A DNA stretch of 64,000 nucleotides from Paenibacillus amylolyticus (GCF_029689945.1 NZ_CP121451.1:2976001-3040000), one strand, 5' to 3'; counted from the first letter of the stretch, positions 28,078 through 37,365 are shown. Numbers and translations: made by a program. Notes: generated from the letters alone by a model not told the origin.

Positions 28078-28968
28078 ATGCGAAAAGGAAATACAATGAA
28101 AGTCAGTGCATCACTCCTGGTTTTACTTATGGGATTCTCGCTTGTGGCCTGTGGGAACAGTAGTCCTGCTACACAGCCAACGGTGAATAATACGGAAGAA
28201 CAGTCACCAGCACCCGAGCAAAAGCCGGATGAAAGTGCTGTGATCGAAGCGGAAGGCATTCTCACCGGATGGGCAGATCCGCACACCGTTGAGATTCGAG
28301 TGAATGAGAAGCCGATGTCTTTCCAGGTGGGCGAAGATCTGCAGAAGTCACTGGATGATATTGATGATGAAGATTCCGTGCGTTTCAAATATGTTGAGAA
28401 AACCATTGATGCAACAACAAAACAGCTGGTACTTACAGAGATTGCAAAGATTGAATCGAGTGATGACAATAACGGTTCCAATACAGGCGGTGCCGTAACG
28501 TCCGATCGTCCGAAGACCGCAGAGCTGGAAGTGACGGTTGAAGGCATGACCGAGAAGCGCCCTGTGACACTGGTACAAGCGAAAGGTTATTCACTGTATG
28601 TGTTTGAACCGATGGCTTTTGACGCGGAAGACCATGAATTAACCATGAAGATTGATCCGGATTATGAGGTTGAGATTGAGAAGCTGCCTGCGGATTTTAA
28701 TCTGGATATGTTGAAGATGGATGCGAAGGAAGAGTTGTCCGAGACTGGGGAAGTGAAGCAATTGACAGCTGAACAACTCAGTAATGGGCCGATGAAGGAT
28801 GCCAGATTGTACTTGATGTCCCAGAATGATAAGAAAACAGAGTATTTTATTGTAAAAGAACTGGACGGCAATGGTTTCGTTTTCCATATTCATGCACCCA
28901 TTGGTGAACCTTCGGAAGGTTTCCTGCCCATGGCCTATGCATCCCTTAATTCCATCATGAATGAGTAG
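28078..28968 (+). CDS. Lipoprotein of unknown function
   Basis: 296 residues with lipobox LVACG (Cys near residue 24) and a Pro/Gln/Glu linker. A small N-terminal beta-domain (EGILTGWADPHTVEIRVNEK) is followed by a Ser/Asp/Asn-rich linker around residue 125 and a C-terminal domain containing FEPMAFDAEDHELTMKIDPD. I recognise no family for the C-terminal part. A strong GGAGGTG lies six bases before the ATG. It is the last of a run of three envelope genes on this strand. Confidence 0.75.
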   Translation: MRKGNTMKVSASLLVLLMGFSLVACGNSSPATQPTVNNTEEQSPAPEQKPDESAVIEAEGILTGWADPHTVEIRVNEKPMSFQVGEDLQKSLDDIDDEDSVRFKYVEKTIDATTKQLVLTEIAKIESSDDNNGSNTGGAVTSDRPKTAELEVTVEGMTEKRPVTLVQAKGYSLYVFEPMAFDAEDHELTMKIDPDYEVEIEKLPADFNLDMLKMDAKEELSETGEVKQLTAEQLSNGPMKDARLYLMSQNDKKTEYFIVKELDGNGFVFHIHAPIGEPSEGFLPMAYASLNSIMNE

Positions 28969-28984
28969 AGAGAAAGATTCCCTA

Positions 28985-29024
28985 AACAGCGTGTTTCCTT
29001 GAGAGAGGAGATACGCTGTTTTCA
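28985..29024 (+). terminator. Terminator of the lipoprotein gene
   Basis: AACAGCGT / ACGCTGTT stem followed by TTCATT, 16 bases past the stop. Confidence 0.7.
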
Positions 29025-29067
29025 TTAGCTATTCTCCAATATAAAGTGTACCGTGACATGCAAAGAC

Positions 29068-29113
29068 AAAGAGCCGAGAGGAATGATGCCCATGCATAGG
29101 TTCCTCCCGGCTT
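29068..29113 (-). terminator. Terminator of the HAD-mtlD operon
   Basis: An imperfect GC-rich stem (AGCCGGGAGGAA / TTCCTCTCGGCT on the minus strand) followed by CTTTGTCTTTG. Confidence 0.65.
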
Positions 29114-29179
29114 CTTCACCGTGTTTCTATTCAGTTTGCGGGATCGAACCAATAACATCCATAGGACGGATAGGCATAA

Positions 29180-30352
29180 TCAGGTTAAAATGGTTGATTC
29201 CTTGCGCCCTCTGAGTTCCAGATAGCTGGCGATTACATTCTGATGAACGGGATGTTCGTCGGGAATTCCCATGCGTTCACGGATGAAGGCAGAGACGCCA
29301 TCTTCGCGAATCATGTGTTGTAGCTTCATGGCTTCCTCATCGCGTTCGTCATTGAACAGCATTGCGGCCGCCATAGCCGAAGTTAAATGAGGAATTTCAA
29401 TTCCGAATTCACTGGCCTGCATCGCTGGGCGAACAAGCCGATCATGAGGCGAGAGCTTGCGAAGGGGGGAACGTCCGACCCGGGTGACCTGATCTGTCAG
29501 ATTGGGATTGGCGAAGCGCTCCAGTATGGTGTCAATATATTTGTTATGCTTCTGTGCGTTGAATCCATGCTTCTGGATGAGCATCTGACCCGTCTCTTCC
29601 ATAACATGGCGTACCTTGGCCCGCAGGGTGGAGTTACTCATAACCTGGCGGATCGTCTTGAATCCTTCGAGATAACCGAAGTATGCGGCGACACAGTGGC
29701 CTGTATTTACCGTAAACATTTTACGTTCGATATAAGGCTCAAGGGAATCCACATAGTGGACACCATCAATTTTCTTAAAACCATCCAGAAGTGCTGGACG
29801 ATGAACGACCCATTCATAAAAAGGTTCAACCGTGACCTGCAGCGGGTCCTTGTGGTTTTGGGCCGGAACAATCCGATCCACAGCTGCATTGGGGAAAGAC
29901 ACATAATGTTCCGCTTTATTACGGGTTTGTTCATCCAGGAATAGATAGATGCGTTTCTTCAGCCGGGTGCTGCCACCTATAGCATTCTCGCAAGCGATAA
30001 TATGCAGCGGCGCCTGATTATTGTTTTTCATGCGAAGTTGAATGCCTTTGGCAATGGGCTCAGCGATATCTCCGAGTGCAGATACACCGACGGCGGTTGT
30101 GATCAGATCGGCCGAAGCGATCTCTTCAGCAACCAGATTCTGCTCATTTACGTTGATCGCCGTCACGTTGTTGACAATCGTTGTATCCTGTTCGCTATTG
30201 GCAAGGGTAATCGGGTATTCCTGTCTCTGTTGAAGCATGGAGATTTTCTTCGGGTTACGTGCGACAAAGCAGACTTCGTAGTCGGAAGCGGACAACATAT
30301 GACCGATAAAACCGCGGCCTATATTGCCCGCACCAAAATGTACAGCTTTCAT
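29180..30352 (-). CDS. mtlD: Mannitol-1-phosphate 5-dehydrogenase
   Basis: 390 residues, full length for the family. The N-terminal NAD-binding motif is MKAVHFGAGNIGRGFIGHML; central motifs include ACENAIGGSTRLKK and FPNAAVDRIVP, and the catalytic Lys lies in KMFTVNTGHCVAAYFGYLEG. It interconverts mannitol-1-phosphate and fructose-6-phosphate with NAD. It follows the HAD phosphatase gene by 47 bases on the same strand. No mannitol PTS gene is in the window. The ATG has GGGGGAG upstream. Confidence 0.95.
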   Translation of the reverse strand: MKAVHFGAGNIGRGFIGHMLSASDYEVCFVARNPKKISMLQQRQEYPITLANSEQDTTIVNNVTAINVNEQNLVAEEIASADLITTAVGVSALGDIAEPIAKGIQLRMKNNNQAPLHIIACENAIGGSTRLKKRIYLFLDEQTRNKAEHYVSFPNAAVDRIVPAQNHKDPLQVTVEPFYEWVVHRPALLDGFKKIDGVHYVDSLEPYIERKMFTVNTGHCVAAYFGYLEGFKTIRQVMSNSTLRAKVRHVMEETGQMLIQKHGFNAQKHNKYIDTILERFANPNLTDQVTRVGRSPLRKLSPHDRLVRPAMQASEFGIEIPHLTSAMAAAMLFNDERDEEAMKLQHMIREDGVSAFIRERMGIPDEHPVHQNVIASYLELRGRKESTILT

Positions 30353-30399
30353 GTGTGAACTCCCCCTTTAAGGATTAAATCGCGAAATTCGTGCAGACC

Positions 30400-31068
30400 T
30401 TAGACGGTAGTGACGAGTGGCTTCGAAATCAAATCGTTAAATGCAAGGTCGGTCAAGCAAGACAGCCGTTGGTGAGGCATATCGAATTCCAATGTTCCTG
30501 TGATGGTATTCGAGATGACTACGCAGTGCATACCAGCCGCAGCAGCTGCACGCGCGCCGTTAGGTGAATCCTCAATCGCCACGGCTTCGTCTGCAGTTAC
30601 TCCAAGGGCTTCAAGCGCTTGATTGTAGAGTTCCGGGTCTGGCTTCACATTCGCCACATCATCTGCGGTACGAATGACTTCAAAATAATCTTTGAGCTTC
30701 AGTTGTTCCAAATGCTGTTCAACCCACTCCCGTTTGGAGCTGGATGCTACAGCGAGTTTCAATCCGGCTTCACGTGCCTGCTCAAGATACTCCTGAATAC
30801 CAGGACGCACCTTCTCTTTGTTCATCAGTGCAGCGTGCTGCAACTGAACGGATTCCCTGAACGCTTCCCGATCGATCGGAAGATTCAAATCTGTGATGAG
30901 GTACTCATACGGATTAAATGTTTTCAGACTGGTACCGATGCATTGCGAATACATCTCCAGGGTTAGATCTACGCCGTGTTCCTTGTAAGCATCACGAAAA
31001 GCAATATACCATGCTGTCTCTGTATCAATAATCGTTCCGTCGAAATCAAACACCAGTGCCTTAATCAT
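30400..31068 (-). CDS. HAD-superfamily phosphatase/phosphomutase-like hydrolase
   Basis: 222 residues with motif I FDFDGTIIDTE (nucleophilic Asp), motif II VASSSKREW, and motif IV AIEDSPNGARAAAAAGM, the HAD-IA subfamily with a helical cap (beta-phosphoglucomutase-like). First gene of a two-gene operon with mtlD, so a sugar- or polyol-phosphate substrate such as mannitol-1-phosphate is plausible but not shown. AGGAGG lies eight bases before the ATG. Confidence 0.88.
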   Translation of the reverse strand: MIKALVFDFDGTIIDTETAWYIAFRDAYKEHGVDLTLEMYSQCIGTSLKTFNPYEYLITDLNLPIDREAFRESVQLQHAALMNKEKVRPGIQEYLEQAREAGLKLAVASSSKREWVEQHLEQLKLKDYFEVIRTADDVANVKPDPELYNQALEALGVTADEAVAIEDSPNGARAAAAAGMHCVVISNTITGTLEFDMPHQRLSCLTDLAFNDLISKPLVTTV

Positions 31069-31464
31069 AAATTTGTTCCTCCTGTTTCAGAATTGGTTTT
31101 GGGATAAAATAAAATGAAAATTTTCTGCAAATTCATTTCTCGTATTCATTAACCTGCGGGATATTAGTTGACGCAGTAGAGCGAAAATGAATATTAATTT
31201 GGGAAAAAATATGCGTTTGAAGCTAATAAAACCGTAACATAGGACAAACTGAGGGGTCAAGCACGTCATGATTGTTTACATTGAAAATTTTCACATGTAT
31301 GACTAGTTTTCAGAAAATGATAAACGTTGCAAACCGTTAACCCTTTTGCATGTAAGCGGTGTACTGAATAAACTGTTTTTTCAGCTCAAAAAAATAAAAC
31401 TTTTTTTATGAAAATGTGAGGATCTGGCCGTTCAACAGCTTTCGACACTTTTATAATAGAAGAA
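31069..31464. other. Promoter region upstream of HAD-mtlD, with TGAAAATTTTCA palindrome
   Basis: TGAAAATTTTCA (31282-31293) is a perfect palindrome; a one-mismatch copy begins at about 31115. Both lie upstream of the HAD gene and may bind a regulator. AT-rich runs of A and T at 31381-31410 resemble promoter DNA for the rightward genes. No RNA gene is seen. Confidence 0.35.
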
Positions 31465-31569
31465 ATGGAGCTTCATGGATTGGATTTTATTAGCTTTACG
31501 CCGGATCAGGCCCTGTGGGAGAATGAAAGAAAGATTCTGAAAGTATATGGACTAAGGGAGGAAGAATAA
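31465..31569 (+). CDS. Possible small protein translationally coupled to the ADP-ribosylglycohydrolase
   Basis: ATG 31465 opens a frame (MELHGLDFISFTPDQALW...KVYGLREEE) ending at TAA 31567-31569, one base before the next ATG. Its last codons contain the next gene's GGGAGGAAG ribosome site. The frame is open back to 31420 without another start, so it may also be the tail of a lost gene. No family is recognised. Confidence 0.35.
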   Translation: MELHGLDFISFTPDQALWENERKILKVYGLREEE

Positions 31570-31570
31570 C

Positions 31571-32496
31571 ATGCTGCAAAAGGACCGTTTCAATGGCTGC
31601 TTCATCGGGCTTGCCGTGGGCGATGCGCTCGGAACTACCGTGGAATTCAGCAGTCCGGGCACATTTGAACCTGTGACGGATATGGTGGGAGGCGGCGTAT
31701 TCGGGCTAGAGGCAGGGCAGTGGACAGATGATACCTCCATGGCTCTATGTCTGGCAGAAAGTTTGGTGCGCAAGGCTGAGTTTGATCCTGCGGATCAGAT
31801 GCGCAGATACACGAATTGGTATAAGGTCGGGTACATGAGCAGTACTGGTGATTGCTTCGATATCGGCGGGGCGACGCGAAATGCCTTGGAGAGGTTTGGG
31901 ATCTCTGGAGAAGCCTATAGCGGATCAACTGACCCAATGACGGCGGGCAATGGCTCTATTATGAGGCTTGCACCGATCGCGATGGCTTATGCCAATCAAC
32001 CAAACGATGCGATCCGCTATGCCGGGCTGAGCTCTCGGACAACACATGCTGCAACGGAAAGTGTGGAGGCATGTGAAGTATTGGCTGCGATCATCGTTGC
32101 TGGTCTGCACGGAGCGGACAAACACGTCATGCTGATGCCGGAGACCTGCCGACAGTGGAGGGAAGAGGCTGCTTTTCACCCGCCATTGAAGAGGTGGTTA
32201 GAGGTTCTTATCAGCGCAAAGAACCGCCCGACATTAAGGGCAGTGGGTATGTGGTTCGTTCACTTGAAGCAGCATTATGGGCATTCCATAAGTCGTCAAG
32301 CTTTGAGGAAGGCGCGTTGTTGGCTGTTAATCTGGGTGATGATGCGGACACTACGGGTGCGGTGTATGGGCAGATTGCAGGCGCTTATTATGGACTGAGT
32401 GGTATTCCGTCACACTGGCGGGACAGGCTGGCAATGCGTGAAACGTTCGAGCAACTAACCGAAGCCTTGTGGTTGAAGGCAACAGAAAATCGTTGA
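31571..32496 (+). CDS. ADP-ribosylglycohydrolase (DraG/ARH family; frameshifted)
   Basis: The N-terminal half ([35 protein letters not shown]) carries the first metal ligands. The C-terminal half ([20 protein letters not shown]) carries the second Asp cluster, but in another frame. One C missing from the CCC run at 32179-32181 restores [13 protein letters not shown] and joins them into about 308 residues, normal for the family. It should remove ADP-ribose from proteins or small molecules in the cytoplasm. It is 27 bases from the MFS gene behind it. Confidence 0.85.
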
Positions 32497-32523
32497 TTAA
32501 AGAGACAGGAGAAGAGAACATCT

Positions 32524-33762
32524 ATGAGCACGACTGGACACAAAACAGAATTAGAGGCTTCGCAGTCTGGTAAACGAGGGGCATTTCCATTGTCCCTGTT
32601 ATGCCTGACGATTGGAGCTTTTGCGATTGGCATGACTGAATTTATCATTATGGGCCTGCTGCCCAATGTGGCAACAGACTTGAATGTAAGCATACCACAG
32701 GCCGGACAACTTATTACGGGATATGCGCTTGGCGTAGCCGTAGGTGCGCCGATCTTAACCGTGTTCACGCACAAGATTCCACAGAAGAAACTGCTGGTGT
32801 TGCTCATGTGCATTTTCATTATCGGGAACGGATTGTCTGTCATTGCTCCCACATACGGGTTGTTAATATCCGCACGGATATTAACGGCATTTGCCCATGG
32901 GACGTTCCTCGGTGTAGGTTCAATCATGGCAACGCGGCTCGTTGCACCCGAGAGAAGGGCAGGAGCGGTATCGGTTGTTCTCGCGGGGTTAACGATTGCC
33001 AACATCATTGGCGTTCCGTTTGGTACGTTTATCGGGCAACAGCTTGGATGGCGGTCATCTTTTGGGGCAATTACGATCTTGGGCATCATTTCGTTGATTG
33101 GCATCATTCGTTTCATTCCCGTCCTACCGCAAGGCAAACCAGCGAATCTCGCACAGCAATTTCGGAATTTGGTTCATCCCCAAGTATTATTGGTTCTGCT
33201 TGTTGGCGCGATGGGATGTGGCAGTCTGTTTGCTGTATTCACGTATATCACGCCGATGCTTGTGGACATTAGTGGTTTTGCCGAGCAAAGTGTGACCTGG
33301 ATTCTGGTGCTGTTCGGATTCGGTGTTACGTTGGGCAACATGGTTGGCGGCCGTCTCGCGGATTGGAGGCTAATGCCTTCGTTGATCGTCAACTTTGGCA
33401 TCCTGGCTGTCCTTCTGGCTGCACTAACGCTTACCCTGGAGAATCCGTATCTTGCGGTGATCACGATATTCTTCTGGGGTGTTGCGGCCTTTGGCATTAT
33501 GCCAGGCTTGCAGATCCGCATCATGAATATGACCCGTGAAGCGCCGCTGCTGGCGACAACATCAAGTCACTCCGCATTTAACCTGGGGAATGCAGGTGGT
33601 GCCTATCTGGGCGGGTATGCAATTACCCACACGGGTCTTATATCCGTTCCTTTATATGCAGCAGTTATTGCCGGATTGGGTTTGCTGGGACTGCTGTTCA
33701 GTCTGTTCATGGAGCGTAAACATCATGGACCAGAGGTAGTCGAGGTTGCAGAGGCCGTGTAG
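32524..33762 (+). CDS. MFS transporter, DHA1 efflux type (AraJ/PbuE-like)
   Basis: 412 residues with twelve membrane helices. It has the family's ITGYALGVAVGAPILTVF segment and the conserved FIIMGLLPNVATDLNVSIPQ opening. It probably exports sugars, nucleosides or drugs; specificity is not visible. It may be co-transcribed with the ADP-ribosylglycohydrolase upstream. Confidence 0.85.
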   Translation: MSTTGHKTELEASQSGKRGAFPLSLLCLTIGAFAIGMTEFIIMGLLPNVATDLNVSIPQAGQLITGYALGVAVGAPILTVFTHKIPQKKLLVLLMCIFIIGNGLSVIAPTYGLLISARILTAFAHGTFLGVGSIMATRLVAPERRAGAVSVVLAGLTIANIIGVPFGTFIGQQLGWRSSFGAITILGIISLIGIIRFIPVLPQGKPANLAQQFRNLVHPQVLLVLLVGAMGCGSLFAVFTYITPMLVDISGFAEQSVTWILVLFGFGVTLGNMVGGRLADWRLMPSLIVNFGILAVLLAALTLTLENPYLAVITIFFWGVAAFGIMPGLQIRIMNMTREAPLLATTSSHSAFNLGNAGGAYLGGYAITHTGLISVPLYAAVIAGLGLLGLLFSLFMERKHHGPEVVEVAEAV

Positions 33763-33785
33763 GCTAGCTGAACATGAGTTCCGTT

Positions 33786-33829
33786 CACCTCAATTCTTCC
33801 ATTGAACATGGAGAATTGAGGTGTTTTTT
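33786..33829 (+). terminator. Strong terminator after the MFS gene
   Basis: Perfect 12-bp stem CACCTCAATTCT / AGAATTGAGGTG followed by TTTTTT. Confidence 0.92.
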
Positions 33830-34172
33830 ATGTTATGAGGACTCCGGAGTTGGGAGTGAATAGACGGTCTGGTGGTGTGCAGAAGTATACTTTTTAGAGT
33901 AGAAGGTATAGATATTTAAGTTTTTTGATGATGTACAAGACATATAAGGTGATATAATGAAAGTGTAATTGGAATTGTTTGTAAATTATGGATAGTGGAT
34001 GTTGGCATCTGTATTAGGAAAGGCAAAGAACAGTAAGACGTATTCGTGTGTAGGAAGGAGGAACTTTACTTTAAAATGTAAGGGCTTTCAATGTCGGTTT
34101 GTGTGGATCTGAAAGACCTATGTTAAGGTTCGTACACGGTTGAAAATCATATTCCAAAGGAGATTGATATTG
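33830..34172 (+). other. Upstream region of the esterase gene
   Basis: AT-rich, with a TATAAT hexamer at 33953-33958 lacking a well-spaced -35 box. If used, it would give a 5' leader of about 210 bases. No conserved riboswitch was recognised. Confidence 0.35.
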
Positions 34173-35121
34173 ATGAAAAAGCGTATGTCCAAAATTCTGA
34201 GTCTCTCCATCACAGCAGCACTCCTTGTACCAACAATGGTGTCTGCAGCCGATATGCAGGAAACCGCAGACCCCTACCCCCATTCAGGCGGTGGTAGATC
34301 AGGGAACAACCGGTACCATGGATAATTCAGGGCAAAATGCGCTGGCTAACACTCCGGTTGTGCCTGCACCGCCGGGTTATGATGCATATCGCAACAATAT
34401 TCCACACGGCAATACCAATCTGATCTCCTATCATTCCACAACGGTAGGCAATACACGGAAAGCGACGGTGTATACACCGCCAGGATATTCTCAGAATAAA
34501 AAGTATAACGTCCTGTATCTCTTGCACGGCATCGGCGGCGATGAGCATGAGTGGGTTAACGCCATGAAACCGAAGAACATTCTGGACAACCTGTATTCTG
34601 AAGGCAAGCTGTCAGATATGATCGTGGTCATGCCAAATGGCCGCGCCATGAAGGACGACCGTCCAGTCGGTGACATTTTTGCCCCGGACAAAGTGGCTGC
34701 GTTTGAACGCTTCGAGCAAGACCTGCTCAAGGATCTGATTCCTCATATCGAGGCCAATTATCCGGTGTACAAAGACAAGAATAGTCGTGCGTTGGCTGGT
34801 CTGTCCATGGGTGGTGGGCAGTCGCTTAACTTTGGATTAAAAAATCTGAATACCTTCGCTTGGGTAGGGGCCTTCTCGGCTGCACCGAATACACAATCTG
34901 TATCACAGCTGGTGTCCAACCCGGGGCAAGTGGCTAGCCAACTGAAATTGTTGTGGATCTCCTGTGGATCGAGTGATGGTCTGTTATGGGTCAGCCAGAA
35001 TTTCAAAAACGGCTTGAGCAGCATGAACATTCCGCACACATGGTATCTGGATGTAGGTGGACACGAGCCATCTGTCTGGAACAGCGGCTTGTATCAGTTC
35101 TCTCAACGCATTTTCAAGTAA
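34173..35121 (+). CDS. Secreted esterase, feruloyl/acetyl-xylan esterase type (frameshifted after signal peptide)
   Basis: ATG 34173 with AAAGGAGA upstream encodes a signal peptide (MKKRMSKILSLSITAALLVP, cleavage near VSA). The mature protein continues one frame over (IQAVVDQGTTGTMDNSGQN). An extra C in the CCCCC run at 34277-34281 explains the break. The mature part is an alpha/beta esterase (PF00756-like) with LYLLHGIGGDEHEWV, nucleophile Ser in GLSMGGGQS, acid region CGSSDG and catalytic His in GGHEPSVW. It likely removes acyl decorations from plant polysaccharide outside the cell. Confidence 0.82.
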
Positions 35122-35182
35122 TTAACCGGTACTCCTAGGGATTCTTAGATATCTGCTGGGATTCATATTGGATGAGTTGCAG

Positions 35183-35218
35183 CCTCAGTTCTGTTTCGTA
35201 CAGAGCTGGGGTTGTTAT
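35183..35218 (+). terminator. Terminator of the esterase gene
   Basis: Imperfect stem CCTCAGTTCTGT / ACAGAGCTGGGG followed by TTGTT. Confidence 0.6.
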
Positions 35219-35353
35219 GTTTGGATGATGAATCAAGTCATCTGAATGGAGCATTTTAGGTATATAATTTTGGAGATGGGGGTTAATGAGTGTGTGAAGA
35301 GTGGTTTAATTGATTATTACATAGGTATAGGTACTGTGATGAAGGAGAGGAAT

Positions 35354-35536
35354 ATGATGTTTTATTATAAAGGCGCGTTCCGTGAAACGGACAATGTGAT
35401 CTATTTTAAAAGTGATGTTTCATTAGTCCAGAATGATGTTGTCCTATTTGGTGAAAAGAAGTATTTTATCGAAAGTGTGGAGAAAGAATTTCTCCTGCTT
35501 CAGCGGGTGGGCTCCATCGTTACTGTGAGTGTGTGA
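35354..35536 (+). CDS. Small protein of unknown function
   Basis: About 60 residues (MMFYYKGAFRETDNVIYFKS...), mostly beta-strand-like with charged ends. ATG 35354 has GGAG six bases upstream; a longer in-frame start at 35246 lacks a ribosome site. It precedes sigK by about 130 bases on the same strand. No family recognised. Confidence 0.5.
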   Translation: MMFYYKGAFRETDNVIYFKSDVSLVQNDVVLFGEKKYFIESVEKEFLLLQRVGSIVTVSV

Positions 35537-35666
35537 AATCTTCGCAAGATCATCCCCTTTTTCGAGTGTACGTGCACTTCTGGGCCTCTGCCTACATACA
35601 ATAGATCGACCCTGTTCCCACACGTGCTCAGGCCAGATCGTTGTAAAACTGCAGGAGGTGTCATCT

Positions 35667-36364
35667 GTGCCCGGATTGTTTACCGCAATTGCTCTGTTCA
35701 TTAAAGAGTTAACGTTACTCGTCTCGTATGTCAAAAATAATGCGTTCCCCAGCCACTGGCTGAGGATGATGAAGCCAAACATTTGCGCCTTATGGCTGAA
35801 GGCAATGCTCACTCCCGCAATCTGCTCATTGAACACAATCTGCGCCTCGTCGCGCATATCGTCAAGAAGTTTGACAATACGGGTGAAGATCAGGAAGACC
35901 TGATTTCCATCGGAACCATTGGTTTGATCAAAGCCATCGAAAGTTTTCAACAAGGCAAAGGTACGAAGCTTGCCACATTTGCCGCGCGGTGTATTGAAAA
36001 CGAAATACTTATGCATCTGCGTTCCCTGAAGAAAACACGCAAAGACGTATCCTTGCATGACCCCATTGGTACGGATAAAGAAGGCAATGAAATTACATTA
36101 ATCGATATCCTTGGCACAGAAGCTGATGATGTCGTGGATCGGGTACAGCTCAAGATTGAAAAAAGCAAAATTTATCGTAATCTAGACATCCTGGATGACC
36201 GGGAGAAGGAAGTTGTGATCGGTCGATTTGGCTTGGAAGCAGGCGGGGAAGAACGAACTCAACGCGAAATTGCGAAGGAACTAGGTATCTCACGTTCTTA
36301 TGTATCACGGATTGAGAAGCGGGCGTTAATGAAGCTGTATCATGAGTTTTATAAGCAAAAATAG
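35667..36364 (+). CDS. sigK: RNA polymerase sigma-K factor (late mother-cell sporulation; frameshifted)
   Basis: GTG 35667 lies behind GCAGGAGGTG and encodes the hydrophobic pro-sequence ([24 protein letters not shown]). The frame breaks at CCCC 35747-35750, and one more C restores [20 protein letters not shown]. Region 2 follows ([36 protein letters not shown]), then region 4 ([40 protein letters not shown]). The match to Bacillus sigma-K is very close. It directs late mother-cell transcription of coat and lysis genes. The two parts are contiguous, so this is not a skin-type split. Confidence 0.93.
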
Positions 36365-36467
36365 TTGCTGGTTAGATAGCGCTTTTCGTTAGAAAGATGA
36401 TGTTTTCTGAACCTTCCGTATGTGTAGAGAGATGCATCAAGATCGTAAATTTGATACACCGCGCTCT

Positions 36468-36528
36468 GAAATTGGTACGGACAAAGAGGGCAATGAAATC
36501 ACACTGATGGATATCCTCAGAACAGATT
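36468..36528 (+). pseudogene. Sigma-K-like internal fragment
   Basis: The 20-codon stretch [19 protein letters not shown] closely copies the sigK segment [19 protein letters not shown] (36063-36122), at DNA level too. It lies in a short open frame with no other sigma features and sits about 100 bases after sigK. A fragment of a second sigma gene or of a local duplication. Confidence 0.7.
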
Positions 36529-36557
36529 GGAAAAGAAAAAGGAACAGATTAACAGAC

Positions 36558-36590
36558 CAGAGGGCGCCTTTAACGGGAGCCCTTTTTGCT
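36558..36590 (+). terminator. Terminator after the sigma fragment
   Basis: AGGGCGCC / GGGAGCCCT stem followed by TTTTT. It may be the original terminator of the sigma gene. Confidence 0.7.
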
Positions 36591-36736
36591 GTGAATATTT
36601 AAAATTGGATTTAAATCGTATTGATTATTTTAGTATTAATCTTTTTGGGATTTTGACCTAAATAAAGGATTTAAATCTATATTGAAGAATATATTGTAAA
36701 CGGGTCAATTTAATATATTGCAGGGAGAACATCATA

Positions 36737-36982
36737 ATGAAGCAGCTATTTCTCAAGATTCCACTTTGGTTTTGGTTCATCTGGATCGTAGGAATGATTA
36801 TGATCGTGTTCAACTCATTTCATTCGTATTCGAGTGTTATTAACTTGCTTGCGTTATGGATGGTTAGTGTTGCTAATGCGATTCGAATACGGAAAAACGA
36901 ACGACCATTGGCGATGGCCTTTTTATTCATTTCCGTTCTATGTTTGGTATATATATTAATATATTTCATTAGGTATGTATGA
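36737..36982 (+). CDS. Small membrane protein of unknown function
   Basis: 81 residues with three hydrophobic segments (FWFIWIVGMIMIVFN, VINLLALWMVSVANAI, AMAFLFISVLCLVYILIYF) separated by a basic RIRKNER loop. GGGAGAA precedes the ATG. No family is recognised. Its 3' untranslated region is repeat copy A. Confidence 0.7.
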   Translation: MKQLFLKIPLWFWFIWIVGMIMIVFNSFHSYSSVINLLALWMVSVANAIRIRKNERPLAMAFLFISVLCLVYILIYFIRYV

Positions 36983-36984
36983 TA

Positions 36985-37253
36985 AATGGCCAACGAATCT
37001 ACCGCACCTTAAATGGCGGATCATCAACGGTTACAAGATTTAACGAACCTCAGTAACGCTATATCGTCACAAGAGGGCTTCCAAACCCGAAAAATCCATT
37101 GAATCGACCAAATAGCGCCTCTGTGATTCGTTAGATCTCAGATGTGGGCCAATGGGAGCAAATAGCGTGTTTCAGGTTCATCAAAACAAAATAACACAGC
37201 AAAAGGCATGTCCCTCGTCATATCCATGACTTATGGGACATGTTTTTTGCTTT
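36985..37253 (+). repeat. Dispersed ~260-bp 3'UTR repeat, copy A
   Basis: This copy matches 52804-53064 on the opposite strand almost base for base. Shared blocks include AACGCTATAT, CACAAGAGGGCTTCCAAACC, GAATCGACCAAATAGCG, GGGCCAATGGG and CAAAATAACACAGCAAA. It begins two bases after the stop of the small membrane protein and ends in the 37207-37248 terminator hairpin. Internal direct copies of CAAATAGCG and inverted AACGAATCT/ATTCGTTAGAT elements suggest folding. Confidence 0.88.
37207..37248 (+). terminator. Terminator at the end of repeat copy A
   Basis: CATGTCCC / GGGACATG stem followed by TTTTTT. Confidence 0.85.
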
Positions 37254-37365
37254 GCAAAAAAATATATATGAAGAGGGATATGTATTCTGGGCAGATTATT
37301 ATATGATGAGTAAAAAATATTTTACATCGTAGAGCGCATTTGCAGAAAGAGAGTGGTGGTTGATC

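Noticed and set aside
31325..31340. Catabolite-responsive element (TGATAAACGTTGCA) upstream of mtlD
   Set aside because: The central CG is one position off the consensus, so it is not a convincing CcpA site.
35667..36364. sigK split into two reading frames, which could suggest a skin-type element that interrupts the gene until sporulation
   Set aside because: The two parts are contiguous and a single C added to the CCCC run at 35747-35750 restores one frame; there is no inserted DNA or recombinase.
36420..36602. 60-residue protein containing the sigma-K-like fragment
   Set aside because: Only 20 codons resemble sigma-K and the rest runs through a terminator, so a functional protein is unlikely.
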